NCBI RefSeq assembly: GCF_003236395.1
Contig: NZ_POUD01000003.1
Location: 1-64,000, forward strand
Source of the DNA: Nonomuraea aridisoli
GTDB taxonomy: Bacteria; Actinomycetota; Actinomycetes; Streptosporangiales; Streptosporangiaceae
Length of the DNA stretch: 64,000 bases
Reading direction: 5' to 3'
This document shows positions 7,045 through 16,268 of this stretch, piece after piece. Both the position numbers and the translations under genes were made by a program. The first letter of the stretch is position 1. Every line of letters starts with the position of its first letter. The notes below the pieces were generated by a model. It searched no databases and was not told where the DNA came from. It worked only from the letters and a program-made list of their open reading frames with translations.

Positions 7045-8892
7045 ATGTTGCTGACCCGCGTTCTCATGACGTCGGCGACGCTGCTCCGCGGGGTGTTGCC
7101 CGACCCTCTGCGGGGTGCGGTTCCCTGCCCGCGGCGGCTGGGCACCTGCCCGGGAGGGCTCCATATCGACGTGCACGGCATCGGCGGGCCCGGTACGGAG
7201 ACCGCGGCCGAGCGACTCGAGGAAATGCTGCTCGAACAACCCGGAGTCGACCGAGCGGAGGTCAACGGGCGTCTCGGCAACGTTTTCGTGGGCTGCGATC
7301 CGGACAAGGTCGACCAGGCCAAGCTGATGGCGATCGTCGCCGAACTCGACGAACAGGAGGAGCGGGCGCACCACACGCCGATCCGGCTGGCCGAGGAGCA
7401 CGTACGCGCGACGATACGGCTGGCCGCCGGCGTGACGGGGATCGGGCTGGCGTTCGGGGGCAGGGCAGCCAGGCTGCCGCGTCTCACCCCCGCCGTCCCC
7501 GCGCTGCTGCACCTGGCGGACTCCACGCCGATCCTGCGCGCGGAACTGGACCGGCTCCTTGGCTGCCGCGCCACGAACGCCCTGTTCACCTCGGCGACCA
7601 TGATCACGCAGACGCTGACGCTGCGTCCGGTCGGGCTGGTCGCGAACGCGCTCGTGTCCGCCGGCCACTACGTCGAGGCGCGAGCCTGCCGGCAGGCCTG
7701 GGAGCTGCTGGAGGAGCGGCTCGCTCATCAGGCAGGCGCGTACCGGCACATCAAGACGATGGCGCGGCCACGGCCGTGCCACCGGCCCCATGGCCCGATC
7801 GAGCGTTACGCGGACGTGGCGAGCCCGGCGGCGGCAGGCGGGTACGCCGTCACCCGGTTCGCCACGCGCAGCACGCAGCGGGCTCTGGCCATCCTGATCT
7901 CGGTCACGCCAACGGTCGCCGCCGTCGGTCGCGACGCCTTCGCGTGCGCGGTCAGCCGCGCGCTGGGGCGGCGCGGCTCCATCGTCTTCGAGAGCGAAAC
8001 GCTGCGCCACATGGACCGCGTCGACACGGTGATCCTCGATGCCGACACCATCACAACCGGTTCGTGGACGATCGACCGGCTGGTGTCTCTCAGCAGCGGT
8101 CTGGACACCGACGAGCTCTATGCCCGGTTCTGTTCGCTGATCGACTTCGCCGACCCGTCCGGGACCCGGACCGGTGAGGACGCGGTTGTCGAACCGGTCG
8201 TCGATCTGGACAAGCACCTCCCGGCGGAGGCTCCCGAGTGGCGAGCGCGAGGGTTGCTGCCGATCGGCGTGACCAGGGAAGGCCGCCTGGTCGCGGTCGC
8301 GGGACTGGCCCCCGAGATCGACCCCATGGCGGAGGCCGTCGTCGACACGGCCAAGGCGGCGACGACCGTGATGCTCGCGGGAGACGACGAAGGGCTCGCC
8401 CGGCGGCTCGCCATCGAGCGGCTGGTTCCCGGCGGTCCCGAGCTCGGTGACGCGGTTGTCGAGCTGCAGTCCGAGGGGCACTGCGTCGTCGTGGTGTCAC
8501 GAGGGTCCTGTCAGGGCCTGGTTCAGGCCGACATCGGCGTCGGCGTGATGGACCGGTCAGGGACCGTGCCCTGGGACGCCCACGTGGCCGGCGACCTGAG
8601 CGGCGCCCATCTGCTGCTGAGCTGCCTGCCCAGAGCCGTTCGCGTCAGCCGTGACGGCGTACGGCTCGGCGCTGCCGCGGCCGTCGTCGGCGGCCTGCTG
8701 GCGGTCGCGGGGCCCGAAGCGACGTCGCTGCACCGGGGGCAACTCGTGAGCGCCGGTGCCTCGGTGATGGCCGTCGCCCTGGGGGAGTGGGCCGGGCGCA
8801 GCGCCGGCCGCGTCCCGATCCCGTCCCTCGCTGACACCACGCCCCGGAACGCCACGTCGGCCACGGACGTCCTCACCCGGCCGCACCCCTGA
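7045..8892 (+). CDS. P-type-ATPase-like protein lacking catalytic motifs
   Basis: A 615-residue protein resembling the N-terminal and P-domain parts of large actinobacterial cation ATPases (CtpI-like). Residues 30-100 form a ferredoxin-like HMA fold (HIDVHGIGGPGTETAAERLEEML, then VNGRLGNVFVG) without the CXXC metal site. A region of weakly hydrophobic segments follows. At the phosphorylation site, where active pumps have DKTGTLT, it reads VILDADTITTG (Asp about residue 332), so the Asp stays but Lys and Gly are lost. No TGES, SPC/CPC or GDGxND motif is visible; the equivalent of GDGxND is RGSCQGLVQADIGVGV. The frame is open and codon use normal, so it is probably expressed as a non-pumping protein. 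AGGAGG lies 8 bases before the start. Confidence 0.7.
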   Translation: MLLTRVLMTSATLLRGVLPDPLRGAVPCPRRLGTCPGGLHIDVHGIGGPGTETAAERLEEMLLEQPGVDRAEVNGRLGNVFVGCDPDKVDQAKLMAIVAELDEQEERAHHTPIRLAEEHVRATIRLAAGVTGIGLAFGGRAARLPRLTPAVPALLHLADSTPILRAELDRLLGCRATNALFTSATMITQTLTLRPVGLVANALVSAGHYVEARACRQAWELLEERLAHQAGAYRHIKTMARPRPCHRPHGPIERYADVASPAAAGGYAVTRFATRSTQRALAILISVTPTVAAVGRDAFACAVSRALGRRGSIVFESETLRHMDRVDTVILDADTITTGSWTIDRLVSLSSGLDTDELYARFCSLIDFADPSGTRTGEDAVVEPVVDLDKHLPAEAPEWRARGLLPIGVTREGRLVAVAGLAPEIDPMAEAVVDTAKAATTVMLAGDDEGLARRLAIERLVPGGPELGDAVVELQSEGHCVVVVSRGSCQGLVQADIGVGVMDRSGTVPWDAHVAGDLSGAHLLLSCLPRAVRVSRDGVRLGAAAAVVGGLLAVAGPEATSLHRGQLVSAGASVMAVALGEWAGRSAGRVPIPSLADTTPRNATSATDVLTRPHP

Positions 8893-8934
8893 TGCGGGTG
8901 CTGTTCACCTTTCCGGGATATACGGCGATCGGCT

Positions 8935-9813
8935 TCACCTTCGCTGCTGCCTCCGCGAGCGACGGTGACGGGCGCGCGCTCGCCACCGGCCGATGCCGAG
9001 GAGGGACGACAGAGCTGCGGAGCGAGTACGGACCGGCCGCCCGATGCGCTCGTCGGGTGAGGTGTAGGCGCAGTTCAGGAAGTGGCATGGGTAGGTGTGG
9101 TCGTGCATGAGCTTCGCGCAGGCCACGGTCCCCCACAGGCGCCGGTGCAGCAGCGCCGCGGTGAGCGCGCCGAGTGTCGGTGCCACGAGGTATACCCACA
9201 GTCCCGTCCAGGTGGCGCCGACCAGCGCGGGGCCGATGCTGCGGGCGGGGTTCAGGCTGGTGCCGGACACCGGCGCCTCGGTGAACACCAGTACGGCCAC
9301 GAGCGATGACGCGGCGGCAGCGGTGTACGGCATCAGGCGCGGCCGGTCGACGAAGGTGAGGATCAGCGTGAGGAGCAGGAACGTCATCACGGCCTCGACG
9401 ACCAGCGCGGTGGCCGCGCCGCCGAGCTTGGGCACGGTCGCGCCGACCCGCACGCTGACCGCCGCGCCGCCCCACACCAGAAGCGCCGCCAGCGCACCGG
9501 TGATCGCGCCCGCCACCTGTGCCGCGGCGTACTTCAGCGCCGAACCCGACGTCATCTTGTCCAGCAACCAGAACGCGGTCGTGACCGCGGGGTTCAGGTG
9601 GCCGCCGCTGATCCGGCCGAGCGGCGAGTAGACGATCCCCGCCGCCGCGGTAGCGGACAGGACGCCGGTCACGAGCCGCCGCAGGTCCTCGTTCGGCACC
9701 GTGTCGACGAGCGGCGAGCCGGGTGCGAAGCCCGCGACGATCGCGCTGACGACGAGCAGGAGCAGGAGCGCCGTCCCGGCGAACTCGGCGGTGACCTCAC
9801 GCCATCCGACCAT
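8935..9813 (-). CDS. Aquaporin / glycerol facilitator (MIP family)
   Basis: A 292-residue membrane channel with six helices and both half-helix signatures: GGHLNPAVTTA (first NPA) and GTSLNPARSIGPAL (second NPA). It should conduct water or small neutral solutes across the membrane. The C-terminal tail after the last helix contains HDHTYPCHFLNCAYTSPDE, a conserved-looking Cys/His segment, and then a basic Arg-rich run. Its start overlaps the end of the GH15 gene by 17 bases, so the two form one operon. Pairing with a trehalase or glucoamylase-like enzyme suggests osmotic balance or compatible-solute turnover (inference). Confidence 0.9.
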   Translation of the reverse strand: MVGWREVTAEFAGTALLLLLVVSAIVAGFAPGSPLVDTVPNEDLRRLVTGVLSATAAAGIVYSPLGRISGGHLNPAVTTAFWLLDKMTSGSALKYAAAQVAGAITGALAALLVWGGAAVSVRVGATVPKLGGAATALVVEAVMTFLLLTLILTFVDRPRLMPYTAAAASSLVAVLVFTEAPVSGTSLNPARSIGPALVGATWTGLWVYLVAPTLGALTAALLHRRLWGTVACAKLMHDHTYPCHFLNCAYTSPDERIGRPVRTRSAALSSLLGIGRWRARARHRRSRRQQRR

Positions 9814-11659
9814 TGCCGTTCCCGTGGCCCGCGCCGGCGCGCGCGCTCCGCTCGGCTTCGTCGATGGCCCAGGCGGCGTTGATGAGCCCGATGTGGCTGA
9901 ACGCCTGCGGGAAGTTGCCCAGCAGCTCGCCGCTCCGGGAGTCGACCTCCTCCGACAGCAGGCCCACGTCGTTGGCGTGCGCGGCGGCTCGCTCGAATGC
10001 CTCCCTGGCCCGGCCGACCTGCCCGGACATGGCGAGCGCCTGCGCCAGCCAGAACGAGCACAGCAGGAAGGCGCCCTCCTCGCCGGCGAGGCCGTCGATG
10101 CCGCCCGCGGTGCGGTAGCGGTAGACCAGGCCATGGTCGTCGGTGAGCCGGTCCGCGATGGCGTCGATCGTGGAGAGCACCCGCGGGTCACCGGCGGGCA
10201 GGAAGCCGGTGATCGGCACCATGAGGGCGCTGGCGTCCAGCTCGTCAGAACCGAAGGCCTGCGTGAACGCCCCCACTCGGTCGTTCCAGCCCTCGCGCAG
10301 CAGGGTTTCGCGGATCTCGGCGCAGGTCTTCCGCCAGGACTCGACACGCTCCTGCGCCCTCAGCAGGCCGGCGAGGGCGATGCCGCGGTCCAGCGCCACC
10401 CAGCACATGAGCTTGGAGTACAGGAAGTGCTGCGGCTCTCCGCGTATCTCCCAGATGCCCCGATCCTTTTCCGTCCAGCGCTCGGCCGCGGTGTCGGCGC
10501 AGACGAGGAGGAAGCGGCGGACGTCGTCGTCGATGTCGCTGATCTGGTGTTCGAGGCGCATGGCCGCGTCGAGCAGTTCGCCGTACACGTCGATCTGCTG
10601 CTGATTCCACGCGTCGTTTCCGACGCGTACCGGTCGGCTGCCGCGCCAGCCGCGCAGGTGCGGCAGGGTGCGCTCGCTCAGGTCGTGCTCGCCGCGGACG
10701 CCGAACATGATCTGCAGCGCGCGGTCCTTGCCCAGGGACGGGGCCGCGGTGGTGAGGAAGGCGAAGAAGTCGCTCGCCTCGTCGGGGCAGGCCGCGACCC
10801 ACAGGGCGTACATGGTCAGTGACGCGTCCCGTACCCATGTGTACCGGTAGTCCCAGTTGCGCTCGCCGCCGGCCCATTCGGGCAGCGATGTCGTGGCGGC
10901 CGCGACGATCGCGCCGCTGGGCTGGAAGGACAGCGCCTGCAGCACCCGCCCGCTGTGATGCACCAGGTCGCGCCACGGCCCGTCGTACGCCTGGTGGAGG
11001 CTGGACCACGACTGCCAGGCGATGATCGTGTCGTCCAGCCGGGCCGCCAGTTCCGCCTGGCCCCACACCCGCGCGGGGGTCTCCTGCAGCGTCGAGCGGT
11101 GCATCCCGAAGTGCCGTGTCTCGCCCTCTCGCACCGTGAACACGCCGTGTCCGGTGCAGTCGCCGACGGTGAGGGCGACCGGCGTGGTCAGCACGAGCCA
11201 CTCGGCGCCGCCGCGGGCCGTCACGCCGCCGTCGACGACGGACAGGATGGGGTGGATCAGGCCGTACTCCGGCCGTGGCCGGTAGTCGATCTCCATCGGC
11301 ACCTCGCCGCCGACACCGGACACCCGTCGGACGAGTAGGTGCGGCACTCCGGCTCCGAGCCGGTGGCCGCCGTCGTCCGGGCCGGTGAGCATGGCGTCGG
11401 TGAGCACCACCGTGCCGCTCCTGGTGCGGAAGGTGGTCTCCAGCACCATCGTCTGCGGTAGGTAGCGGCGCGTCGTCTCGTACGGGACGGCCGGGCGGAT
11501 CGCCCAGTGCCCGGCCTCGTCGTCCAGCAGTCGGGCGAAGACGGAGGGCCCGTCGAACCGGGGAAAGCAGAGCCACTCGACCGATCCGTCCCTGCTGATC
11601 AGGCCGGCGGAATGGCGATCGGACACCAAGGCGAGGTCGGCGATGGGCGTGGTGCTCAT
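9797..11659 (-). CDS. Glycoside hydrolase family 15 (glucoamylase/trehalase-like)
   Basis: A 620-residue cytoplasmic enzyme with the two-part architecture of bacterial GH15. An N-terminal beta domain (ADLALVSDRHSAGLISRDG, WLCFPRFDGPSVFARLLD) is followed by the (alpha/alpha)6 barrel. Catalytic-region motifs are GERNWDYRYTWVRDAS, GIWEIRGEPQHF (general acid Glu), CWVALDRGIALAG and LLSEEVDSRSGELLGNFPQAFSH (base Glu). Mycobacterial proteins of this size and pattern hydrolyse trehalose, others cleave alpha-glucans; the sequence does not decide. I placed the start at MSTTPIADLAL because homology begins there and the upstream codons lack family sequence. No signal peptide. The stop overlaps the aquaporin start. 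Confidence 0.9.
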   Translation of the reverse strand: MSTTPIADLALVSDRHSAGLISRDGSVEWLCFPRFDGPSVFARLLDDEAGHWAIRPAVPYETTRRYLPQTMVLETTFRTRSGTVVLTDAMLTGPDDGGHRLGAGVPHLLVRRVSGVGGEVPMEIDYRPRPEYGLIHPILSVVDGGVTARGGAEWLVLTTPVALTVGDCTGHGVFTVREGETRHFGMHRSTLQETPARVWGQAELAARLDDTIIAWQSWSSLHQAYDGPWRDLVHHSGRVLQALSFQPSGAIVAAATTSLPEWAGGERNWDYRYTWVRDASLTMYALWVAACPDEASDFFAFLTTAAPSLGKDRALQIMFGVRGEHDLSERTLPHLRGWRGSRPVRVGNDAWNQQQIDVYGELLDAAMRLEHQISDIDDDVRRFLLVCADTAAERWTEKDRGIWEIRGEPQHFLYSKLMCWVALDRGIALAGLLRAQERVESWRKTCAEIRETLLREGWNDRVGAFTQAFGSDELDASALMVPITGFLPAGDPRVLSTIDAIADRLTDDHGLVYRYRTAGGIDGLAGEEGAFLLCSFWLAQALAMSGQVGRAREAFERAAAHANDVGLLSEEVDSRSGELLGNFPQAFSHIGLINAAWAIDEAERSARAGAGHGNGNGRMA

Positions 11660-11910
11660 CAGCGCTGCATACCCGGCGAAAACGACGATGTTGCGCACGG
11701 GCCCAGAAAATCGCAGTAAAGGCAAATGGGTGCTCCGGCTGCCCGACGCACAGGTTCCTCGAGCGGCACACAGCGGGCGCATCACCTCGTCCCGTGCACG
11801 GGCACGGTCATTTACCGTCGCGGGTTCCGCTGCGAACTCGCCATGCCGGGAAGCTCACGGCACGCTGCTCGGCGTCGAGTGGCGTCTGGGTGACGGTGAG
11901 ATTCGTCCAC

Positions 11911-13137
11911 TCATCTGGCGGGCTGGTCGTGTCCGTGCGGGTTGCGTGCGGCGATGACGGTGAACAGGGTGGCGATGAGGGCAAGTACGCCGTACCCGAG
12001 CGCGATCTGCGGAACTGAGAAGACCTTGGAGAGCTGAGCGGAGATGAGGCTGGGAATGGTGGCGCCGCTGTAGCTGAGGAGATAGACCACGGCGAAGATC
12101 GGGGCGCGGTCGGTCAGCCTGCTGCCGGAGAGCAGGCCACGGGTGGCGGCGCTGATGGCGACGCCTTGAGCGGCCCCGGCAACGATGGTTGCGGCGATGA
12201 ACAATGGCAGTGCGCCGGTCGTGATCGCTGTGATCATGCCGATCCATCCGGCCAGGAAGCCGCTCATGCCCAGGCGTTGGGCTGCCGCGGGTGTGAACCG
12301 GCTGCCGAGGGGGGCGCCGAGGGCGCTGGGGGCCATGTAGGCGGCGAACACCAGTCCGAGGATGAGCGGGCTGGTGGTGTGAAGGTGATCTCCGATGAGG
12401 GCGGGCACGAAGGCCTGGTAGAACGCCCCGGTCGCCCAGGTGGCCAGGAACACCGCGGCCGCGACGGGGAGCAGATGCCTGACTCGGACCTGTACGCGAA
12501 CGCTGGGGCGCAGTGATCGCCAACCGCCCGGCGCCGGAGCCACGGTGTCCGGGCTGATGGCGATGAGAGCGGCAGACAGCAGGAGGAGGCCGACGGCGAC
12601 CAGGTAGATGAGCTCGCGTGGCCAGGGCCCGAACTGGACCAGGGCTCCGGAGGCGATGGCGCCGACGGCAAGACCGAGCATGACCGTCTGGCTGGAGGCG
12701 ACGGAGGCCAGCCAAGCCGGCCTGGCCGGTGCGGCGTCGACGATGTAGGCGGTGAGGCTGCTGCTGGCCAGCCCGGCGCCGAGACCCATCAGGAGCCGAC
12801 CGGCGATCAAGACGCCGATGTCGTGCACGTTCAAGAGCAGCAGACAACCCAGGACGAGCAGTCCGAGGCTGGCGATCGCGGTGGGCCGTCGGCCCACATG
12901 ATTGGACAGTCGTCCCAGCACCAGCAGTGTGCTGAGAGTAGCGGCGGAGTAGGCGACGACGGTCAGCGAGATGCCGGCGTTGGTGAACCCGTCCTCGGCT
13001 CGGTAAATGTTGAAAAGAGGGATCGTCGAGCCCACTGCGGCGAACACGGCCACCAGGGAGACCACCGCGGAAACGAATGCCGGCCGGAGCGTTCTGTCCC
13101 GGCTGCCCAGGCTGGTCGCCGGGGTCACGTCTTGCAT
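11911..13137 (-). CDS. MFS transporter, drug-efflux type
   Basis: A 408-residue major facilitator with 12 predicted helices. Motif A after helix 2 reads GRLSNHVGRRPT, and helix 4 carries AGRLLMGLGAGLASSS. The strong ALGxGLASS pattern and short loops fit small-molecule proton antiporters of the DHA1 type. The start ATG opens MQDVTPATS; the ribosome site is weak (AGAAAGA). It lies downstream, on the same strand, of the SnoaL-like gene at 13374, about 236 bases away, in a cluster holding a second MFS gene. The substrate is unknown. Confidence 0.85.
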   Translation of the reverse strand: MQDVTPATSLGSRDRTLRPAFVSAVVSLVAVFAAVGSTIPLFNIYRAEDGFTNAGISLTVVAYSAATLSTLLVLGRLSNHVGRRPTAIASLGLLVLGCLLLLNVHDIGVLIAGRLLMGLGAGLASSSLTAYIVDAAPARPAWLASVASSQTVMLGLAVGAIASGALVQFGPWPRELIYLVAVGLLLLSAALIAISPDTVAPAPGGWRSLRPSVRVQVRVRHLLPVAAAVFLATWATGAFYQAFVPALIGDHLHTTSPLILGLVFAAYMAPSALGAPLGSRFTPAAAQRLGMSGFLAGWIGMITAITTGALPLFIAATIVAGAAQGVAISAATRGLLSGSRLTDRAPIFAVVYLLSYSGATIPSLISAQLSKVFSVPQIALGYGVLALIATLFTVIAARNPHGHDQPAR

Positions 13138-13373
13138 CGAGCCGTCTTTCTCTTGTTCTGGGCCATGCCGGCGCTTCTGGAGGTTTCGAAGGTGCGCACG
13201 TCGACGTAGGCGCGCACCGTGCGATGAGCCTGCGTGCTTCCTCAGTCGAGTCCTCGGGAGGTGTTCCACCGTCCGGAGCCGGGCGTGCCGGAGAGGATCA
13301 CGAGGAGGCGGCCGGCTCACCGTACGGTGTCGGCTCGTTGCCACGTCGCGACCAGCGGCTTCGCGGGCAGCCG

Positions 13374-13754
13374 TCAGGCGCCCGGAGCGATCGCGCAGGC
13401 GGAGACGCAGACCCAGGTCCCGTCACGCTTCTGGTACGTGTCCGTGTACAGGGCTTCCTGCTCCGCTCCATCCGCGAGCATGGTGTATGTACTGCGGCCG
13501 TGGATCAGAGCGACGTCACTGAGAATGCGGATGGTGACGTCGTGCACAGCGAGATCCCTGAAGGGACGCGGCTTGGCGATGTAGTCGAGGAACTCGGCAC
13601 GGTTACGGGTGATCCCCGGAAGCTGCACGATGAAGTCCTCGGCGAGGAACTCGCTGAAGCGCTGGACATCGTTGAACTGGTCGGAGTGGACGTAATCGTT
13701 GTTGAGTCGCTCAAGGATCGCCAGATCTTCGGCCGACTGCTTGGCGTTGTTCAT
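13374..13754 (-). CDS. SnoaL-like (NTF2 fold) protein, nuclear transport factor 2-like
   Basis: A 126-residue protein with an NTF2-like fold. It starts MNNAKQSAEDLAILERLNND, continues with the acidic helix and strand FSEFLAEDFIVQLPG, then IRILSDVALIHGRSTYTM and ends YQKRDGTWVCVSACAIAPGA, the typical last two strands of DUF4440/SnoaL-like proteins. The ribosome site is GAAGGAG. It lies between two MFS genes on the same strand. A paralogue at 16137-16268 keeps only the two ends of this protein. No catalytic assignment is possible; small-molecule binding or a cyclase/isomerase role is typical. Confidence 0.8.
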   Translation of the reverse strand: MNNAKQSAEDLAILERLNNDYVHSDQFNDVQRFSEFLAEDFIVQLPGITRNRAEFLDYIAKPRPFRDLAVHDVTIRILSDVALIHGRSTYTMLADGAEQEALYTDTYQKRDGTWVCVSACAIAPGA

Positions 13755-13884
13755 CTTCTCGCTCCTTCTCTGTGCGGTTCGGCGTTCGCTGTGGACGGGC
13801 ACAACGAATCGCGTCATGGTTCGATTGGTCGGTGTCGGATCGCGGCGCCGTCTTACCGTCGCTGCCGCGATCTCGCCGGGCTCC

Positions 13885-15186
13885 TCACCCCCTCCGGGCG
13901 AGTGTGACGAACCGCCCCGCCACCGCGGCGAGCACGGCGGAGGCAAGGACGATGAAGCCGGCCGTGAGGAACACCGTCTGCAAGGTCGTCGACGAAACAA
14001 GGATCGCGCCGAGGCCGGACCCTGCCGCCAGGGCTATCTGAAGGTTCGTCACGTTCACCGCCGACGCGGCCTCCGGGGTTTCCGGGGCCGCGTCGAGTAT
14101 CCAGACCAGCGTTCCCGGGTTCACGATTCCCCAGAACAAGCCCCACAGCACGAGCAACAGGCCAGCCGGCCAGGGCATGGTCCCCGTGATCGCCAGCCCG
14201 ATGAGCAAGGCGGCCACCACCGTCGCCGCCCCGGCGAAGCTGCCGATCACACCGCGCTTGAACAACGATCCAGCGATGAGTGAGCCGACGATGCCACCGC
14301 AGCCGTAGATGAGGTACAGCAAGGAGATCACGCCGCTGGACAGATGCGTGTGGTCCATCAGGAACGGGGTGACATAGGTCCAGGCGGCGAACTGTCCGAC
14401 GAACACCATCGCGCCCGCTGCCATCCCGAACCGGGCGGCCCGCCGCGTCACGACTCCCACCAGATCACGCAGGTGCGTACGCCCGTCCGGCGGAATACCC
14501 GGCAGCACGACCGCCTGCACGACCACGACGAGCAGTGTCGCCGCCGCCGCGATGGCGAAAGTGAGACGCCAGCCGACGAGGTTGCCGAGGAACTGTCCCG
14601 CGGGCAGCCCCACCACCGTCCCACCCGAAATACCGGCCGCGATGATGGTGATGGCGCGCGTTCCGCCGGCCGGGCCCACCAGCTTGGGTCCGACCGGTGA
14701 GACCACGGTCCAGAAGGCTCCGAGGGTGGCGCCGAAGAGCATACGAGCGATCAGCACCAGGACGAAGTTCGGCGCCACCGCAACGACCGCGTTCGATACC
14801 AGTACCGTCAGACCCAGGACGACGATGACCGAGCGCCGGTTGAAGCGGCCGGAGCCGAGGAAGAACAGCGGCGCCGACACGGCGGCGCTGAAGCCCGGCA
14901 CGAGCACCATCAGTCCTGCCAGGCCGAGCGAGACCTGCAGTCCGTCGGCGATCTCCGGCAGCAGCCCCACCGGCAGCGTCTCCGTCATGACGATGACGAA
15001 CGCGCCGAGCGCGACCGCACCGACGGACGCCCAGCCCCGCCTGCTACCGGGCTGCGCACCAGTGGCGGCGGCGCGAGCGGCTTCAGGCTGTGTCGCGACG
15101 CGGACGGCCGCGTTGCACGACGATGCCGTGACCACGCGCACCTGCGGTGCGTGGGGGGTCAGCTCCACCTCTTCGTTTTCGATCAT
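13885..15186 (-). CDS. MFS transporter, AraJ/purine-efflux type
   Basis: A 433-residue major facilitator with 12 helices after a 45-residue cytoplasmic N-terminus. The first helix VGAVALGAFVIVMTETLPVGLLPEI is diagnostic of the AraJ/PbuE/YdhP-like DHA1 branch (F..G..E...GLLP.I). Helix 4 is VLIARMLFGATLGAFW, and helix 5 carries GISGGTVVGLPAGQFLG. GAGGAG lies 5 bases before the ATG. It is the second gene in a run that begins with the ICL/PEP-mutase gene and is followed by the SnoaL-like gene. Export of nucleoside-like or drug-like compounds is the usual family role. Confidence 0.85.
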   Translation of the reverse strand: MIENEEVELTPHAPQVRVVTASSCNAAVRVATQPEAARAAATGAQPGSRRGWASVGAVALGAFVIVMTETLPVGLLPEIADGLQVSLGLAGLMVLVPGFSAAVSAPLFFLGSGRFNRRSVIVVLGLTVLVSNAVVAVAPNFVLVLIARMLFGATLGAFWTVVSPVGPKLVGPAGGTRAITIIAAGISGGTVVGLPAGQFLGNLVGWRLTFAIAAAATLLVVVVQAVVLPGIPPDGRTHLRDLVGVVTRRAARFGMAAGAMVFVGQFAAWTYVTPFLMDHTHLSSGVISLLYLIYGCGGIVGSLIAGSLFKRGVIGSFAGAATVVAALLIGLAITGTMPWPAGLLLVLWGLFWGIVNPGTLVWILDAAPETPEAASAVNVTNLQIALAAGSGLGAILVSSTTLQTVFLTAGFIVLASAVLAAVAGRFVTLARRG

Positions 15187-15303
15187 GTGTTCTCCTCGCT
15201 CATCACATGCTCCTGACCAGCCCTGCTCTGTAGGCGCCCCAGGGGGTACCGGCGAGCCGGCTCACGCTGCGATCTAGCTCCATGAGCCGAGTGCACGGCC
15301 GGG

Positions 15304-16125
15304 TCAGCCCTTGATGAGGTCGATGATGTGGCCGAAGTTGAGATTTGACGCGAGTGCCGTCAGGTCTCCGCTCGCGAGCTTCGCCGCGGCCGCCTGTGTT
15401 GCTCCGAGAGCGTGCGTGTAGGGGTCGACCCCGAGGCTGATCCGGCGGACGCCGATCGTCTGAAGTTCCGCCACGGTGGCCCCATCTTGGGGGCCGACGA
15501 GGACGTTGACCGGCTTCGGCGCGACGGCCCTGACGACTGCGCTGACGGAGGCCATGTCCGGCAGGTTCGGTGCGTAGAGGACGTCGGCTCCTGCCTGCGC
15601 GTAAGCGGAGAGGCGGCGGATGGTGTCGTCGATGTCGGAAATCCCCCACAAGAAGTTGTCCGTACGACCGGTCAGAACGATCCGTCCGTGCGCAGCCGCG
15701 GCGGCAGCCTCGATGCGGCGAACCGCGTCATCGAAGTCGCGAATCGGGTTGGAGGGGTCACCAGTGGTGTCCTCGATTCCGATGCCGGCGAGACCGCGGG
15801 CAACGGCAGCGTCGACAGTGGCCCGGACATCTTCGGGAGTCTCGCCGTAGCCGTCCTCGAAGTCGCCGTTGATCGGCAGGCCACTCGTGGTCGTGAGGAG
15901 GGCGGCATGGTCCAGGTGCTCATCACGGCTGACGGCGTGGATGCCGTCGAGTCGGCCCAGTGTCGCGGCGAAGGCCGCTGAAGACGTCGCGATGGACTTG
16001 AACCCGGCCTCCTTGAAGAGCAGGGCCGACGGGCCGTCCCATGCGTTGGGCATGATGAACGTTTCGGGGCCACGGTGGAGTTCGACGAACTGTTCGTAGC
16101 GCGCCTGGGCAGCAATGTCAGACAT
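15304..16125 (-). CDS. Isocitrate lyase / PEP mutase family enzyme
   Basis: A 273-residue TIM-barrel enzyme of the ICL/PEP-mutase superfamily, which makes or breaks C-C or P-C bonds next to a 2-oxo acid using Mg. Recognisable parts are FIMPNAWDGPSALLFKEAGF, TSSAAFAATLGRLDG, the metal-binding strand INGDFEDGYGETPEDV, GIGIEDT, and VLTGRTDNFLWG where true lyases have an R.(D/E) pair. The catalytic loop lacks the KKCGH of isocitrate lyase, so it belongs to the broad oxaloacetate-decarboxylase-like branch. The start lies 11 bases after the stop of the truncated SnoaL gene and has no ribosome site of its own, suggesting coupling to it and control by palindrome site E. Confidence 0.85.
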   Translation of the reverse strand: MSDIAAQARYEQFVELHRGPETFIMPNAWDGPSALLFKEAGFKSIATSSAAFAATLGRLDGIHAVSRDEHLDHAALLTTTSGLPINGDFEDGYGETPEDVRATVDAAVARGLAGIGIEDTTGDPSNPIRDFDDAVRRIEAAAAAAHGRIVLTGRTDNFLWGISDIDDTIRRLSAYAQAGADVLYAPNLPDMASVSAVVRAVAPKPVNVLVGPQDGATVAELQTIGVRRISLGVDPYTHALGATQAAAAKLASGDLTALASNLNFGHIIDLIKG

Positions 16126-16136
16126 GGCGGCGTGGG

Positions 16137-16268
16137 TCAGGCGCTCGGGGCGATCGCACAGGCCGAGACGTAGACCCAGGTGCCCTCACGCTTCCGGCCC
16201 ACGTCCGTGTACAGAGAATGTTGCTCGAGGATCGCCAGACCTTCGGCCGACTGCTTGGTGTCGTTCAT
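16137..16268 (-). pseudogene. SnoaL-like gene with in-frame internal deletion
   Basis: Encodes 43 residues: MNDTKQSAEGLAILEQ, matching residues 1-16 of the intact paralogue at 13374-13754, joined directly to SLYTDVGRKREGTWVYVSA and its tail, matching the last 27. About 83 codons are missing from the middle without breaking the frame, and both breakpoints carry GAGC(A), a short direct repeat. The start codon, ribosome site and about 120 upstream bases are also similar between the two. The product cannot fold as an NTF2 domain. It may now act mainly as a translated leader for the ICL-family gene 11 bases downstream. Confidence 0.75.
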
